Made by a program: the position numbers and the translations under genes
NCBI GenBank assembly: GCA_002070945.1
Contig: MWEG01000120.1
Location: 1-40,434, forward strand
DNA length: 40,434 nucleotides
Source: Lentisphaerae bacterium ADurb.Bin082
GTDB taxonomy: Bacteria; Verrucomicrobiota; Lentisphaeria; Oligosphaerales; Oligosphaeraceae
Direction: 5' to 3'
Shown: one piece after another, positions 1 to 10,367 of the stretch
Layout of the letters: each line of letters starts with the position of its first letter
Position numbering within the stretch: the stretch's first letter is position 1
The notes under the pieces: generated by a model
The model's database searches: none
Told to the model about the DNA's origin: nothing
Seen by the model: only the letters and a program-made list of their open reading frames with translations

Positions 1-470
1 ATCACCCGGCTAAATTCCTCTAAGATGCGCCCCGTGACTTGCCCCATCTCCTTGATGTCGGCAGCCGTCACCTCCCGCGGCGCGGAAGTCGGCGCAACCG
101 CCGGCGTCAACCGTTCCGGCTCGGCAGCCGCCGCCGTGGCCTCCGCAGCGACCCTCTCCGGCGGCGCGGACGACGTAATCTCGGGGCCAATCTCGAATTG
201 CGCGTTGATGGTGCCGAACCTGATCGCGGCGTTGTCCCGCAGCTCCATTCGCGTAATCAGCTCGCCCTGAACCATCACCCCGTTCTGGCTATTCAAATCC
301 TCCAGCTGCCACGCATCGCCCAAAAACGTGAACACGGCATGTTGGCGCGAAATGCTGCCCTGATTCAAGCGAATCGCACATTCCTCACCGCGCCCTACCA
401 ACACCCTGCCGCTCGTGAACTCAAATTTGCTCCCAGCATCAGGTCCTTCCAAAATCAACAGTTTCGCCAT
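1..470 (-). CDS. FHA-domain protein, N-terminal part (gene runs off the window)
   Basis: The minus strand is open from an ATG at 470 to the window edge (156 codons, no stop). The product begins MAKLLILEGPDAGSKFEF and has the forkhead-associated fold signature: G-R at the VLVGRG strand, then S-x-x-H (SISRQH), then LEDLNSQNGV, over roughly residues 1-95. FHA domains bind phosphothreonine peptides and usually act in serine/threonine kinase signalling. After the domain comes an Ala/Pro/Glu-rich linker (about residues 96-135) and the start of a second domain (ADIKEMGQVTGRILEEF), which would fit a GAF or similar sensor module, but that is a guess because the rest is outside the window. A purine-rich AGGCGAAG lies just before the start. 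The gene is divergent from the isomerase gene on its right. Confidence 0.85.
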   Translation of the reverse strand, partial: MAKLLILEGPDAGSKFEFTSGRVLVGRGEECAIRLNQGSISRQHAVFTFLGDAWQLEDLNSQNGVMVQGELITRMELRDNAAIRFGTINAQFEIGPEITSSAPPERVAAEATAAAAEPERLTPAVAPTSAPREVTAADIKEMGQVTGRILEEFSRV

Positions 471-540
471 ATCTTCGCCTTTTGCCTGCGGCAATTCCTG
501 CAACACACCACTTCCATACACGTCAGCATAAACTCCAGTC

Positions 541-553
541 GCTGATTATCAGC
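541..553. promoter_or_regulatory. 13-bp palindrome in the divergent intergenic region
   Basis: GCTGAT-T-ATCAGC is a perfect inverted repeat around one central base. It lies 71 bp upstream of the FHA gene start and about 200 bp upstream of the isomerase gene, in an AT-richer 279-bp divergent spacer. It could be an operator or a small hairpin in the FHA leader. No regulator gene lies next to it. Confidence 0.3.
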
Positions 554-749
554 AGAAAAGATACTGCCCTTTTGCTGTTTTGCCAATCTGCCTTTTCCGG
601 TTTTCCAGCCTTGCCGCTGACTGCCAAGCGCATAACTAACAAAACTATTGGAAAATCTTCGAACATGGCATTATGGTAATAAGTTTTATGGGGTTTTCGA
701 CGCCCCGCCCTAAGCATTGGTTTGCACAACAATCCAGGAGACCAGCATC

Positions 750-1631
750 ATGCAAATCGGAGTCAGTTCCTACAGCTACAGCCGCCTCGTACGCTCTGGC
801 CAGATGAAACAAATCGAAGTCATCGCCAAGGCCAAAGAAATGGGCTTTGACGTCATCGAATTTTCCACTATTGCCGTGCCTGAGGGGAAAACTCTGCCGG
901 AGTTCGCCGCCGAACTCAAAGCCGAAGCCGACCGCGTCGGCATCCCCATCGCCAACTACACAGTCGGGGCAGACCTCCTCGCCGGCTCCAATGGCGACCT
1001 GCAAGCCGAAATCGCCCGGGTCAAGGCCGAAGTGGACATCGCCGCCATTTTAGGCGTCCCCGGTTTCCGCCATGACTGCTCCGGCGGCCGCTTCCCGGAA
1101 AACTGGACTAGCGCCAAAAGCTTTGAAGCCGCCCTGCCCCGCATGGCCGAAGGCTGCCGCGCCATCGCCGAATACGGGGCTTCCAAAGGCATCAAGACCA
1201 TGGTCGAAAACCACGGCTATTTCTGCCAGGACAGCATCCGCGTTGAAAAACTGGTCACTGCCGTCAATCATCCCAACTTCGGCCTCCTTATCGACATGGG
1301 CAACTTCATCTGCGCTGACGATTCCCCGGAAATCGCAGTTGGCCGCCTGATGCCGTACGCATTCCACTGCCACGCCAAGGACTTCCACCTGAAGCCCGGC
1401 ACCATGCCGTGGCCTGGCAAGGGCTGGAACCAATCCCGCGGCGGCAACTGGTGGCGCGGTGCCATCATCGGTCACGGCAACGTCCCTGTCCACCAATGCG
1501 TTCGTATCATGGCCAGCAAAGGCTACCAGGGCGTCCTGTCCATTGAATTCGAAGGCATGGAAGACGTCTTGACCGGCATTGCTCTCGGCCAGGAAAACCT
1601 GCGCCGCTTCGTGGCCATGGCCCAGGCTTAA
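750..1631 (+). CDS. Sugar phosphate isomerase/epimerase (AP-endonuclease 2-like TIM barrel)
   Basis: A 293-aa protein of the xylose-isomerase-like TIM-barrel superfamily, which covers epimerases and isomerases of sugars, inositols and keto-sugars. It starts MQIGVSSYSYSRLVRSGQM. The metal-binding positions of the family are visible: Glu in MVENHGYF, Asp in LLIDMGNF, His/Asp in FHCHAKDFH, and Glu in SIEFEGMED near the C-terminus. A conserved Arg/Gly-rich WWRGAIIGHG stretch precedes the last strand. The substrate cannot be told. I chose the ATG at 750 because AGGAG sits ten bases before it; an in-frame TTG at 717 lacks such a site. The gene stands alone between the FHA gene and a 200-bp spacer with heptamer repeats. 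Confidence 0.88.
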   Translation: MQIGVSSYSYSRLVRSGQMKQIEVIAKAKEMGFDVIEFSTIAVPEGKTLPEFAAELKAEADRVGIPIANYTVGADLLAGSNGDLQAEIARVKAEVDIAAILGVPGFRHDCSGGRFPENWTSAKSFEAALPRMAEGCRAIAEYGASKGIKTMVENHGYFCQDSIRVEKLVTAVNHPNFGLLIDMGNFICADDSPEIAVGRLMPYAFHCHAKDFHLKPGTMPWPGKGWNQSRGGNWWRGAIIGHGNVPVHQCVRIMASKGYQGVLSIEFEGMEDVLTGIALGQENLRRFVAMAQA

Positions 1632-1715
1632 ACTAATCGGATTCCGAACCAGGCGGCGCGGCAGCGGAACGGCAGCCAGCCCTCCAATGCCGCGCCAGCG
1701 CCCATCGCCCCTAAC

Positions 1716-1821
<106 letters not shown>

Positions 1822-1832
1822 AATCTCCCGCC

Positions 1833-4463
1833 ATGCAGATGCCGTTTGCGCAACGCCTGTACATCCTTCTTGCCATCCTTGCCGTCATTCCCATTGCCTA
1901 CGGCCTCTGGTGCTTGCGTCCGCGCTCCATGAAAGTCGCGCCGAAAAAGCCCTCTACACCAGCTCCGCGCAAAGCCTGCTCTCTGAAGGAGGCGCGCAGC
2001 TACGCCAAAAGTCTCCGCACCATCGCCTCCTTTGAGGAACGGCGCGCCTGGCAAGACGACAGCCTCTCCTCCCGTCAAGCCGCCTGGCTCATGGCCAAAG
2101 CGAACTACGCCGTGACTCAAAGCAAAGTCCTGGCCGACCCCAAGGCCATGACCGACGCCGATAAAAACCTGCTTGAGGACACCTACCTGATGCTGCTGCG
2201 TGCCTGCCACCAGAGCCGACAGGGCGTGGTTGACATCCAAGAAGAAGGCAACGCCCGCCTGCGCGCATTCATTTCGCCCATTGATCAGACTTTTCAGACC
2301 TATTCGCTCAGCATTCCGGCCGCCTACGACCCTGCCGTGCCCTGGCCGCTCATCGTGTCCATGCATGGTCACGGCTGGTTCAGGCCGTTTCAAGGCCACC
2401 CTGCCCCAGTCTACTCCGGCGCCTTCTGCCTGTCGCCACAAGGCCGCGGCGCCACCGACTACAAAGACCTGGGCGAAGTCGATGTGCTCGCTGCCATCGA
2501 CGAAGTGATGCGCGACTATCGCATCGACCCAAACCGCATCTTCCTGACCGGAAGCTCCATGGGCGGAACCGGCGCCTTCCATCTCGCCACCCGCTACGCC
2601 GACCGCTTCGCAGCCATCTTCCCAATCGTCGGCAACGCCGATAACCAGGCATGGACCCGGAGATGGGGCTGGAACCGACGTTTCCCCGGCCGTTTTGACG
2701 ACCTGCGCCTGGCCATCCAAGAGTCCCATACGGCCCGCGCCTACGTCGCCAATCTCATCAACCTTCCGACCTACATCCTCGCCGGCGCTGGTGACGTCGT
2801 CGTCCCGCCGGAACATTCCCGGAACATGGCCAACCTCCTGCGCTCGCATGGCGCCACCGTGGAATACCGTGAATACCCAGGCGTCGGACATGGCGGTTTT
2901 CCCAAGCCAGCGCTGGACGATGGCCTGGCCTGGACGTGCAGCTGGATCCGCCGCCAATTCCCCCAGCGTGTCTTCTGGCAAGCATCACAGCTCCGACACG
3001 GAAAAGCCTATTGGGTGCGCTTTGAACAGCTGGATCAGCCCCTGCGACCAGGAACGGTTGACGCCAGAGCCGAGGCAAACAACCGAATGACGGTCGCGAC
3101 CGACAACCTCCTCGCCCTCTCCCTGCTCCGCCCCTATACGCTGTTCACCCCGGGCCAGCCCGTCCATCTGACCATTGACGGGGTCAACCTCGTCCTGGCC
3201 GCCGACCGCCCCTGGAACAGCTGGATCACCCTGCGCAAAGACCCGATCCACGGCTGGAACCTGGAATCCACCCTGCCTCGGCCGCCACGCATGAAGCAAC
3301 GCGGCTGCGAAGGGCCAATCCAAGACGCCCTGCTCGACCCCTTCCTTCTCGTCGTCGGCACCCAGGCGACAGACTTCGTCATGCGCGAGGCCTGGCTCCG
3401 CGAAGCCAAGACCTTCGCCGCCGAATGGAAAAGACGCAACGGCGGCTCATGCAGGATGATCCTCGATACCCAGTGCACCCAGGACATGATGAAACACTAT
3501 AACCTCATCCTCTGGGGAGGTTCTGACGACAACCTCGTCTCCCGCCAGCTCCTCCCGGAAATCCCGCTGACCGACATCATGGCGCCGCTGCGCGCCGACA
3601 ATGTCGATCTGGGCGCGGAAGACCTGGGTTCAATGATCGCCTATCCCAATGTCACCTGCGCCCCTGAACGCCTGGCCGTCATCATCAGCGCTAACTCGCC
3701 CCGAGCCGCCTTCCAAGCCTGGGGAAGATTCGGCAACTGGTTCAACTGGGGCGTCTATGACTCCAAAAAATATTTTGACTACGCTGTGTTTGATGCTCGT
3801 TCGGCCATTCCGGAGACCATGCTCCTGTTCGGCTGGTTCGGCGCTGACTGGCAAGTCGAAACCGGGAAATGGTTCCGCGGCGACGCGGAGTTGCGCCGCG
3901 ACGCCATCCCCCAGGGTTTCCCGCCGCTGACTGCTGCCCCGAGCGGCGTCAACAGCCTGTTGCTCACCGAGCTGATGCCGAGCCGCATCGACCAGATGCG
4001 CGGCGCACTCGGATTCGACCGCGGCTTCTTCGGCGAACCACTGCCGCTGTCCGACAGCCAGCCCGGCGGCATCGGCATGCGCGCCCCCTGCACCATCGAA
4101 TACAACCTCAACCAGCAGTTCGCCCAAATAACCGCCATCGCCGCCATCACCAATCCGCCCGAAAGCGATATGTGCCTGCTGCGACAACGCGGCGAAGCCA
4201 TCCGCTTCACGGTCTTCGGGGACAACCGCAAACTGGCCGAAGCAACTGTCAACTGGAAAACCGCAGCCATGCCGCTCGCAGCAGACCTGACCGGCGTCAC
4301 CAAGCTGCGGCTGGAGGCAACGCCGGCCGGCGGTCCGGCCTGGCTCCATATTGGTTCAGCCTGGATCGCCCCAACACTCTGGCGCAACCCGCCCTGCCCT
4401 CCCGCCGAATGGGTCAAACAACAAACCTCACAGAATGCCTCCCCAACGACGCCTGTTGACTGA
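1833..4463 (+). CDS. Large membrane-anchored alpha/beta-hydrolase (prolyl-oligopeptidase/esterase type)
   Basis: An 876-aa protein with an N-terminal signal anchor (residues 5-27, RLYILLAILAVIPIAYGLW) and then a helical segment. An alpha/beta-hydrolase domain covers about 155-375. The catalytic triad is visible: Ser242 in GSSMGG, Asp321 in GAGDVVVP, His353 in GVGHGG, with VSMHGHG as the oxyanion strand. This layout matches secreted feruloyl-esterase, PHB-depolymerase or prolyl-oligopeptidase-like enzymes. The roughly 480 residues after the domain have no family I recognise. They end with a beta-rich part (residues about 755-850) that could be a carbohydrate-binding-like module. The start is the first of two close ATGs; no strong ribosome site is seen, and heptamer repeats lie directly upstream. 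Likely role: ester or peptide cleavage at the cell surface. The substrate is unknown. Confidence 0.75.
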   Translation: MQMPFAQRLYILLAILAVIPIAYGLWCLRPRSMKVAPKKPSTPAPRKACSLKEARSYAKSLRTIASFEERRAWQDDSLSSRQAAWLMAKANYAVTQSKVLADPKAMTDADKNLLEDTYLMLLRACHQSRQGVVDIQEEGNARLRAFISPIDQTFQTYSLSIPAAYDPAVPWPLIVSMHGHGWFRPFQGHPAPVYSGAFCLSPQGRGATDYKDLGEVDVLAAIDEVMRDYRIDPNRIFLTGSSMGGTGAFHLATRYADRFAAIFPIVGNADNQAWTRRWGWNRRFPGRFDDLRLAIQESHTARAYVANLINLPTYILAGAGDVVVPPEHSRNMANLLRSHGATVEYREYPGVGHGGFPKPALDDGLAWTCSWIRRQFPQRVFWQASQLRHGKAYWVRFEQLDQPLRPGTVDARAEANNRMTVATDNLLALSLLRPYTLFTPGQPVHLTIDGVNLVLAADRPWNSWITLRKDPIHGWNLESTLPRPPRMKQRGCEGPIQDALLDPFLLVVGTQATDFVMREAWLREAKTFAAEWKRRNGGSCRMILDTQCTQDMMKHYNLILWGGSDDNLVSRQLLPEIPLTDIMAPLRADNVDLGAEDLGSMIAYPNVTCAPERLAVIISANSPRAAFQAWGRFGNWFNWGVYDSKKYFDYAVFDARSAIPETMLLFGWFGADWQVETGKWFRGDAELRRDAIPQGFPPLTAAPSGVNSLLLTELMPSRIDQMRGALGFDRGFFGEPLPLSDSQPGGIGMRAPCTIEYNLNQQFAQITAIAAITNPPESDMCLLRQRGEAIRFTVFGDNRKLAEATVNWKTAAMPLAADLTGVTKLRLEATPAGGPAWLHIGSAWIAPTLWRNPPCPPAEWVKQQTSQNASPTTPVD

Positions 4464-4669
4464 GCCACATCTCGCTATAGCGCTCCAGCTGACGATGCTC
4501 ATGGAAACAGCTTCGCCTGCCGCCCGCTGTCAGGGCAATTGCCGATGGGCCAGCACAGTAGCGCCCTAACCTCAAGCCGGGGCACCACCCAAGCCCCTTG
4601 AAGGCGCCTGCCCGTCAGACTTCCACCGCGCCGACGGGCCTCCCAGCCGACGCCAACTGCCGAGCCACC

Positions 4670-5818
4670 ATGCCCAGCCCGACCATCCTCTTCTGCCTGG
4701 ACTACTACTATCCGCACGTCGGCGGCGCTGAGGTGCTGTTTCAAAACCTGGCCGAAGGCCTTGTCGCTCGCGGCTGGCGCGCCATCGTCGTCACCCAGCG
4801 TGTCCCAGGCGCCAAGGCCACTGAAACCGTCAACGGTGTCGAAGTCCACCGGGTCTGGACCGGCAACAGCCGGTACTTGTTCACTTTCCTCTGCCTGCCA
4901 ACCATGCTCGGCCTGGCCCGCGCCGCCGATCTTATCCACACCTCCACTTTCGCCGCCGCCTGGCCCGCCTGGCTGACCGCCAAATGGCGACGCCGACCGC
5001 TCGTTCTCACCGTCCATGAAGTCTGGATCGGGCAATGGAACCGCGTCTCCGACGCCAGCTGGCTGAGCAACCTCGCGTATGACCTGCTGGAACGCGCACT
5101 CTACTGGTGGGACTACCAGAACTATGTTGCCGTCTCTAAAGCCACTGCCGATGCCCTCCGCCGATGCCGCCGCCGGATTCCCGCCGAATGCGTCACCACC
5201 ATCCATAATGGCCTTGACTACGACTTCTGGAACCCGACCCGCTATTCCGTCAACGCCATCCGCGACCGGCTCGGCCTTGCTAAACGGCAGGTGTTCTTCT
5301 TTTCCGGACGCCCCGGCAACTCCAAGGGCCTGCCGATTCTGCTCCAGGCCCTGGCCAAAATCATCCCCGAGTACCCCCAGGCCATCTTAGTCGCCCTGAT
5401 CAGCCATGCCCCGGCCTGCCAGGCTGGCCTGAAACGCGCCCTGGCTTTAATTAAAAAACTCGCCCTGGAGGATCACGTAGTCATCATCCCCTCAGTCAAA
5501 CATGCCGAGCTACCGGGATGGGTCATGGCCGCTGACACCGTGGTCGTCCCCTCGCTGTCCGAAGGCTTTGGCTTTGCTGCCGCCGAAGCCTGCGCCCTGG
5601 GCAAGCCGGTCATCGCCACCAATAACGCCTCCCTGCCTGAAGTCGTCTCCGGCCACCACCTGCTCATCCCGCCCAACGACGCCGACGCGCTGGCCGCAGC
5701 CATGCGACGAGCCATCAACCACGATTTCGACTATGTCCCACCCCGCCAGTTCCTACTTGCCGACAACCTCCAAAAGCATATCGACCTGTATGCGCAAATC
5801 CTGCCATCGCTGACATGA
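4670..5818 (+). CDS. Glycosyltransferase family 4
   Basis: A 382-aa GT-B fold enzyme, MPSPTILFCLDYYYPHVGG at the start. The N-terminal domain has the GGAE loop (HVGGAEVLFQNLAEGL). The C-terminal domain has FFFSGRPGNSKGLPILLQAL and the E-x7-E signature SEGFGFAAAEACALGKPVIA, typical of retaining GT4 enzymes that use nucleotide sugars. The ATG at 4670 is chosen because the family starts here; an upstream in-frame start at 4598 would add 24 residues with no family character. Its stop overlaps the start of the next gene by four bases (ATGA), so the two are translationally coupled. With the O-antigen-ligase-like gene and lpxK following, the likely job is lipopolysaccharide or surface glycan assembly. 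Confidence 0.88.
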   Translation: MPSPTILFCLDYYYPHVGGAEVLFQNLAEGLVARGWRAIVVTQRVPGAKATETVNGVEVHRVWTGNSRYLFTFLCLPTMLGLARAADLIHTSTFAAAWPAWLTAKWRRRPLVLTVHEVWIGQWNRVSDASWLSNLAYDLLERALYWWDYQNYVAVSKATADALRRCRRRIPAECVTTIHNGLDYDFWNPTRYSVNAIRDRLGLAKRQVFFFSGRPGNSKGLPILLQALAKIIPEYPQAILVALISHAPACQAGLKRALALIKKLALEDHVVIIPSVKHAELPGWVMAADTVVVPSLSEGFGFAAAEACALGKPVIATNNASLPEVVSGHHLLIPPNDADALAAAMRRAINHDFDYVPPRQFLLADNLQKHIDLYAQILPSLT

Positions 5819-7176
5819 CTGCCGCCTGCCGAGAAAAAATCGCCCAGAGAGTCGGGTTCTGCTACCTCGCGCTCATGGCTCTGCACATCCCGGTCTGGCG
5901 AACCTTGCACTGCGAAGACCTGCTGGCGCCAGCGCTTCTGGCCATCGTGGTCGCCCGGGGCGACGTCCGCACCCTCCGACGCGACCCCGTCGCTCTTGCC
6001 CTGGCGCTGTTTCTGCTGCTGGCCGGCCTCGCCACGCTGACGCACTTTAAGCCGTTCCCTGGCAATTCCTATCACTGGTGCGTGTACGCCTACCTCGCCG
6101 TCACCTTCATCTTCTTCCGCGGCACGGCCTTTCGGACTGACGTCCTGTTCCTTCTCGGTGCCGTCTTTCTCGCACTGGCTGCGGCTGCCTGCTGCTTCGA
6201 CCTGGTCATGGCCTGGACAGGCGTCGGGCCAGTGCGATTCAGCCTGATCAGCACCCAAATGGACGCCACCGCCATGCCTTTCCTGAGGCAGCGCTTCACC
6301 TTCACCTTCGGCAATCCCAACCTGCTCGGTTCCTTCTACGCCCTGCCCTTCGCCTTGCTCCTGCCCCGCCTGCTGAGCAAGGCTGCAACCTGGCGTTGGC
6401 GACAGGCTCTGACCGCCGGCGCCGCGCTGGCCCTTGCCGTCATCCCGCTCCTGCTTACAATCAGCAAACATGCCCTGCTCAGCCTCGCACTCCTCGCCGC
6501 CTTCGTCACAATAGCCGTCCGCCAACGATTCCGATGGGCTGCTGCGCTCGCCGGCGCTGCCATCGTCGCCGGCGGACTGATCGGCGGCCTGTCCATCGCC
6601 TATCCCGTCTTCCCGCTGCAAAAAACCTGGCCGTTCATCAACACGGAATGCCCGGGCATGTACATGATCCACCAAGGCGCCTACGCCAGAATGGCTGTCC
6701 ACACACCGGCTAAGTTGCTGTTTGGACACGGCGGCGCCGCAGCCAAAAACCTGTATCCCGCCTTCACTAACCGCGACTCGGCCCGCCGCACCCTCGCCCA
6801 CTACAACGCTCTGCCGGACTTCGACAGCTTCGTCACCTTCATGGACCCGCATAACGAATACCTCCGACTCGTCATCCTGTTCGGCCTCCCAGCCGCCCTG
6901 GCCATGTTCGCCTTCTGGTGCCTGACCGCAGCCTCGCCGCCCGACCGCCAAGCCGCCGGCCTTATCGTCGCATTCACCGCCGCGCTTATGTTCTGCTGCC
7001 TGTGGGACGACCTGCTCAGCAAACGCTGGATATGGATCACCGCCGCAATCCTGACCAATCGCCACCTCACCACTACGAAAAATAACACGGCCGCATGGCG
7101 CAATCACGAATGTGGTGATAATGTAAATAGGCCAACGCCGCCTTGCGAAACGCCTGCGCCTACGCACTCAAACTGA
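5815..7176 (+). CDS. O-antigen ligase/polymerase-like membrane protein
   Basis: A 453-aa polytopic membrane protein with about ten hydrophobic segments. One large hydrophilic loop (about residues 265-345) comes before the last segments and contains FGHGGAAAKNLYPAF and DPHNEYLRLVILFGLPAAL. The H-N-x-Y motif at the end of that loop is the hallmark of the Wzy_C/WaaL family, which ligates or polymerises O-antigen on undecaprenyl carriers in the inner membrane. The last 50 residues are polar and may be cytoplasmic. It overlaps the GT4 gene by ATGA and ends nine bases before lpxK, so all three are probably one transcript. Ligase and polymerase cannot be told apart from sequence alone. Confidence 0.82.
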   Translation: MTAACREKIAQRVGFCYLALMALHIPVWRTLHCEDLLAPALLAIVVARGDVRTLRRDPVALALALFLLLAGLATLTHFKPFPGNSYHWCVYAYLAVTFIFFRGTAFRTDVLFLLGAVFLALAAAACCFDLVMAWTGVGPVRFSLISTQMDATAMPFLRQRFTFTFGNPNLLGSFYALPFALLLPRLLSKAATWRWRQALTAGAALALAVIPLLLTISKHALLSLALLAAFVTIAVRQRFRWAAALAGAAIVAGGLIGGLSIAYPVFPLQKTWPFINTECPGMYMIHQGAYARMAVHTPAKLLFGHGGAAAKNLYPAFTNRDSARRTLAHYNALPDFDSFVTFMDPHNEYLRLVILFGLPAALAMFAFWCLTAASPPDRQAAGLIVAFTAALMFCCLWDDLLSKRWIWITAAILTNRHLTTTKNNTAAWRNHECGDNVNRPTPPCETPAPTHSN

Positions 7177-7185
7177 TTACGATTT

Positions 7186-8373
7186 ATGCCCATCCGAGAC
7201 TTCCTGGAAAAAACCGAACAATACGCAATTGAAATCATCAACGGACGGCAGCGCTCAACCAGCGACCGCCTGTTCCGCGTCCTGCTGTTCCTGCTTTCCC
7301 GCGCCTACCGCAACGTGGTTCAACTGCGCCTGACCCTGTATGACAACTTCATCATCCGACGCCAGGCTCTCGGCTGCTTCGTCATCAGCGTCGGCAACCT
7401 CACCGTCGGCGGCACCGGCAAAACCCCAGTCGTCGAACTGCTCGCCAAAACCCTCGCCGCCCGCGGTCGCCATGTCGCCATCCTCAGCCGAGGCTATCGC
7501 AGCAAGCCGCGGCCATGGTTCGACCGCCTGCGCGCCGCCTTTGCCAAGGACTACAACGCCATACCGCCAAAAATCGTCTCCGACGGCAAGCAAGTCTTCC
7601 TGGATTCCGGCGAGGCCGGCGACGAGCCGTTCATGCTGGCGCGCAACCTCCTCGCCCAAAATGACCGCACCGGCGTCGCCGTCGTGGTGGACAAGAACCG
7701 CGTCAAAGGAGGCAAATACGCCATCAGCCACCTGCAAGCCGACACCCTCCTGCTCGACGACGGCTTCCAATACATCAAGCTGCAACCATGGCTCAACATC
7801 CTCCTAGTCGATTCCACCAACCCGTTCCACAACCACGAGCCCCTGCCCCTAGGACTGCTGCGCGAGCCGATCAAGAACCTCCGCCGCGCCGATTTCATCT
7901 TTTTGACCAAATCAAACGGCGGCAACCACCTGCGACACCTTCGCTCCTTCCTGAAACGCCACAACCCACGCGCCGAAATCATTGAATGCAACCACGAGCC
8001 GCGCCACTTCCAGGACGTGCGGAGTTCTGAGCAAGTCAACCTGGACTATATCCGCGGCAAACGGGTCGCCGCACTCTGCGCCATCGCCGTTCCAGAAAGC
8101 TTTGAAAATTATCTGACCGACCTCGGCGCCACCATCGTCTACCGCAAGCGCTTTGTCGACCACCATCGTTACCGCGCCCATGAGCTGCGCGATTTCATCA
8201 ACGCGGCCAACAAACACCACGCCGAAATCCTCGTCACCACCGAAAAAGACGCTGTCCGCCTGCCAGAACTCCCGGCAGAGCTGCCGCCCTTCTATTTCCT
8301 CCGCGTTGAAATCAATATTTTGGACGGCATCGAGCATTTTCACCGCTGCATTACCCGAATCTGCCTCAGCTGA
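7186..8373 (+). CDS. lpxK: Tetraacyldisaccharide 4'-kinase (lipid A 4'-kinase)
   Basis: A 395-aa protein that phosphorylates the 4' position of the lipid A disaccharide on the inner face of the inner membrane. The diagnostic block [19 protein letters not shown] holds the Walker A loop (residues 70-80) and is followed by ILSRGYRSK. Later family motifs are [27 protein letters not shown] and [14 protein letters not shown]. The N-terminal helix (about residues 30-50) would sit against the membrane. The protein is somewhat longer than the usual 320-350 aa, partly through about 15 extra N-terminal residues. It shows that this organism makes lipid A. It follows the O-antigen-ligase-like gene by nine bases. 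Confidence 0.95.
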   Translation: MPIRDFLEKTEQYAIEIINGRQRSTSDRLFRVLLFLLSRAYRNVVQLRLTLYDNFIIRRQALGCFVISVGNLTVGGTGKTPVVELLAKTLAARGRHVAILSRGYRSKPRPWFDRLRAAFAKDYNAIPPKIVSDGKQVFLDSGEAGDEPFMLARNLLAQNDRTGVAVVVDKNRVKGGKYAISHLQADTLLLDDGFQYIKLQPWLNILLVDSTNPFHNHEPLPLGLLREPIKNLRRADFIFLTKSNGGNHLRHLRSFLKRHNPRAEIIECNHEPRHFQDVRSSEQVNLDYIRGKRVAALCAIAVPESFENYLTDLGATIVYRKRFVDHHRYRAHELRDFINAANKHHAEILVTTEKDAVRLPELPAELPPFYFLRVEINILDGIEHFHRCITRICLS

Positions 8374-8553
8374 ACAACCGCCCATCCCAAGCTGATAGCA
8401 GAAAAACAGCTCGTTTAAGAAAAAAAATGATTGTTAGACAAGAAAAACGGCAATAATGGCGTACACTATATGCATGGGCAATGCCTTGCATGGCCTCCGG
8501 CACACCTGCCGGGGTCGACACCAGCCAACGACTGCCCACAAAGGAGAATGTGA

Positions 8554-10362
8554 ATGAGACGTTGGTCAACAACCACCTTAGCCATCCTGGTGTGTTCCAC
8601 GATTCTGTTCAGCTGGCGCGGACATGGCGGCGAAGAGGACGCCGCCTCTACTTCTGCGCGACGCCTGGCCCTCGCCGACAAGCTGGCCATGCAATTCTTC
8701 ACGGAACAGCCGCTGGAGACCACCACCGAAAAGGCGCTGTCAGCCCTGCTGCCCATGTTCCTGGAGAAAAGCCCGGATTTGCCCAGCCGCCCAACCGCCG
8801 ACCCCATCGCTGACGCTGATCTGGAAGCAGCCGTCGAACGCGAAGTGAACCGGCTCGCCCAAGCCCATGCGCCGACGCCTGACCAAAACGCCCTCTATGC
8901 CCAGGCCGCTGCCCAGTACCCTATCTACCAGCCGGGTGACAAAGTCGTGGTCGTCTACCGGGCCAACCCCCGCTATTCCACCGCCCACGAAGGCGCCTAC
9001 CAGGGTCGCAGCGGCGCTTATCTCAAAGTCGGCACCAGGATGATCCGCATCGCCGACATGGTAGGGCTTGACAACAACGACGTCGAACTGCTTAAATTCA
9101 ATCCCGAGGAAAGCGAACGGCTCCGCCAGGCGTTCGTGGCCGCGGAAATGGAAAAACACCGGCTTGCCCAGGCAGAGTACAAGAATGCCCAACGACCGGA
9201 AATCATCACCCGACTGAGCACCCAAGCCAGGCAGGCCAATGAAAAAGCCGGCTATACCCTGGTGCAGAATGCCTGGCTGGCGCCCGAACCGGTAATGTCA
9301 GCAGCCATCGATGCAGCTCGGCGCAAGACGCAGCAGCAACAACTGGAACGCGCCAACCAGGAAAGGCTAGGCAAAATCGCCGTGATCGAATCCCAGGCGC
9401 AATCGCTGATCAGCAAAAACACCCTGGCGCCTGCCATCGAACGCCTGGACCCGGAAGAAGTCATCCGCGCACGACAGGCCGAAGCCAAACGCGAAGCAGA
9501 GGCCGAAGCCAAACGCATAGCAGACGCCGAAGCCCAACGCCTCGCCGCCGAAAACGAGGCCAAGCGCCTCCGCGAGCAAGCCGAACTGAAGCGACTGGCC
9601 GAGGAAGAAGCCCGCCGCCAAGCGGAAAGAAGGGCGACTGAAACCGTCGTCGAACCAGAACCGCCCAAGACGCCGCTGCACAGGATCATTCTCTTCGCCA
9701 TGATCGGCACGGTCGTGCTCGTCGTCGTCGGCGTTGTCGTCGCCATCATCATCCAAAAACAACGCGCCAAAACCACCTTCAAAAGATTCTTCGAGGGCAG
9801 AGGCAAGCTGCAGAAGGACTTCTGGGCCATGGCTGAGGCCGATCCCGATCATTTCAAATACGTGGCCTACATGTTCCCGGACCTGAAAGAAGCCAACGGC
9901 GCCTTGCAGAAGCTGTCGTACATCCGCACCGCCCCTAATGGCGATCTGCGCTCCACCCGTGACATTCTCTTCGGCGCCTATCCGCACCAAGAGGGCGCCG
10001 TGTGCTTTGTCGGCGGCGTCAACCTCCATTATGCGCTCTGGCGGGAGGCCACGGCCGTGCTCCCGGAACTGCCCAACGCCGTCTATTTCAAAGTCAGCAC
10101 GGAACCTAACGTGCAACTTGAAATTCCCGACATTGACAAGCTCGCCGCTGACAAGGACATCCACGTCGAGAATCTCGGCGTCCAAGAGCTGGCCGGCGCC
10201 CACGGCGAGTTCACCCGCTGCTACAGGTACCGGACTGACACCAAGAAAGCCGCCCTTGATTTCCTGGAAAGCTTCGTGGTCAACGAAGAAGGCATCGTCA
10301 TCCATGTGGAAACCCAGGAAGGCACTTGGGGCAAAGACGAAAATGGCATCTTCGAGGTTTGA
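8554..10362 (+). CDS. Membrane protein of unknown family: SH3-like part, coiled coil, one TM, conserved tail
   Basis: A 602-aa protein I do not recognise. It has an N-terminal signal sequence (residues 1-25), then a helical region. A short beta-barrel-like stretch follows at about 125-172 ([31 protein letters not shown]). A highly charged Ala/Glu/Arg/Lys-rich coiled coil covers about 300-362, and a single transmembrane helix 377-400 ([19 protein letters not shown]). About 200 residues follow that are globular in composition. With a cleaved signal and one further helix the tail would be cytoplasmic; if the first segment stays as an anchor the topology changes. AAGGAG lies seven bases before the ATG. 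The YjbQ gene begins five bases after the stop, so the two are probably coupled. A possible role in signalling or envelope assembly is only a guess. Confidence 0.7.
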   Translation: MRRWSTTTLAILVCSTILFSWRGHGGEEDAASTSARRLALADKLAMQFFTEQPLETTTEKALSALLPMFLEKSPDLPSRPTADPIADADLEAAVEREVNRLAQAHAPTPDQNALYAQAAAQYPIYQPGDKVVVVYRANPRYSTAHEGAYQGRSGAYLKVGTRMIRIADMVGLDNNDVELLKFNPEESERLRQAFVAAEMEKHRLAQAEYKNAQRPEIITRLSTQARQANEKAGYTLVQNAWLAPEPVMSAAIDAARRKTQQQQLERANQERLGKIAVIESQAQSLISKNTLAPAIERLDPEEVIRARQAEAKREAEAEAKRIADAEAQRLAAENEAKRLREQAELKRLAEEEARRQAERRATETVVEPEPPKTPLHRIILFAMIGTVVLVVVGVVVAIIIQKQRAKTTFKRFFEGRGKLQKDFWAMAEADPDHFKYVAYMFPDLKEANGALQKLSYIRTAPNGDLRSTRDILFGAYPHQEGAVCFVGGVNLHYALWREATAVLPELPNAVYFKVSTEPNVQLEIPDIDKLAADKDIHVENLGVQELAGAHGEFTRCYRYRTDTKKAALDFLESFVVNEEGIVIHVETQEGTWGKDENGIFEV

Positions 10363-10367
10363 TTATC

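Noticed and set aside
5731..7167. 478-aa minus-strand frame
   Set aside because: It is the antisense shadow of the O-antigen-ligase-like gene: low-complexity Gly/Glu/Gln-rich, no ribosome site, and the plus-strand gene has clear family motifs.
8431..8467. Promoter before the 602-aa protein gene (TTGTTA with TAATGG or TACACT)
   Set aside because: Spacing or box quality is poor for each combination; the region is AT-rich but no single site can be defended.
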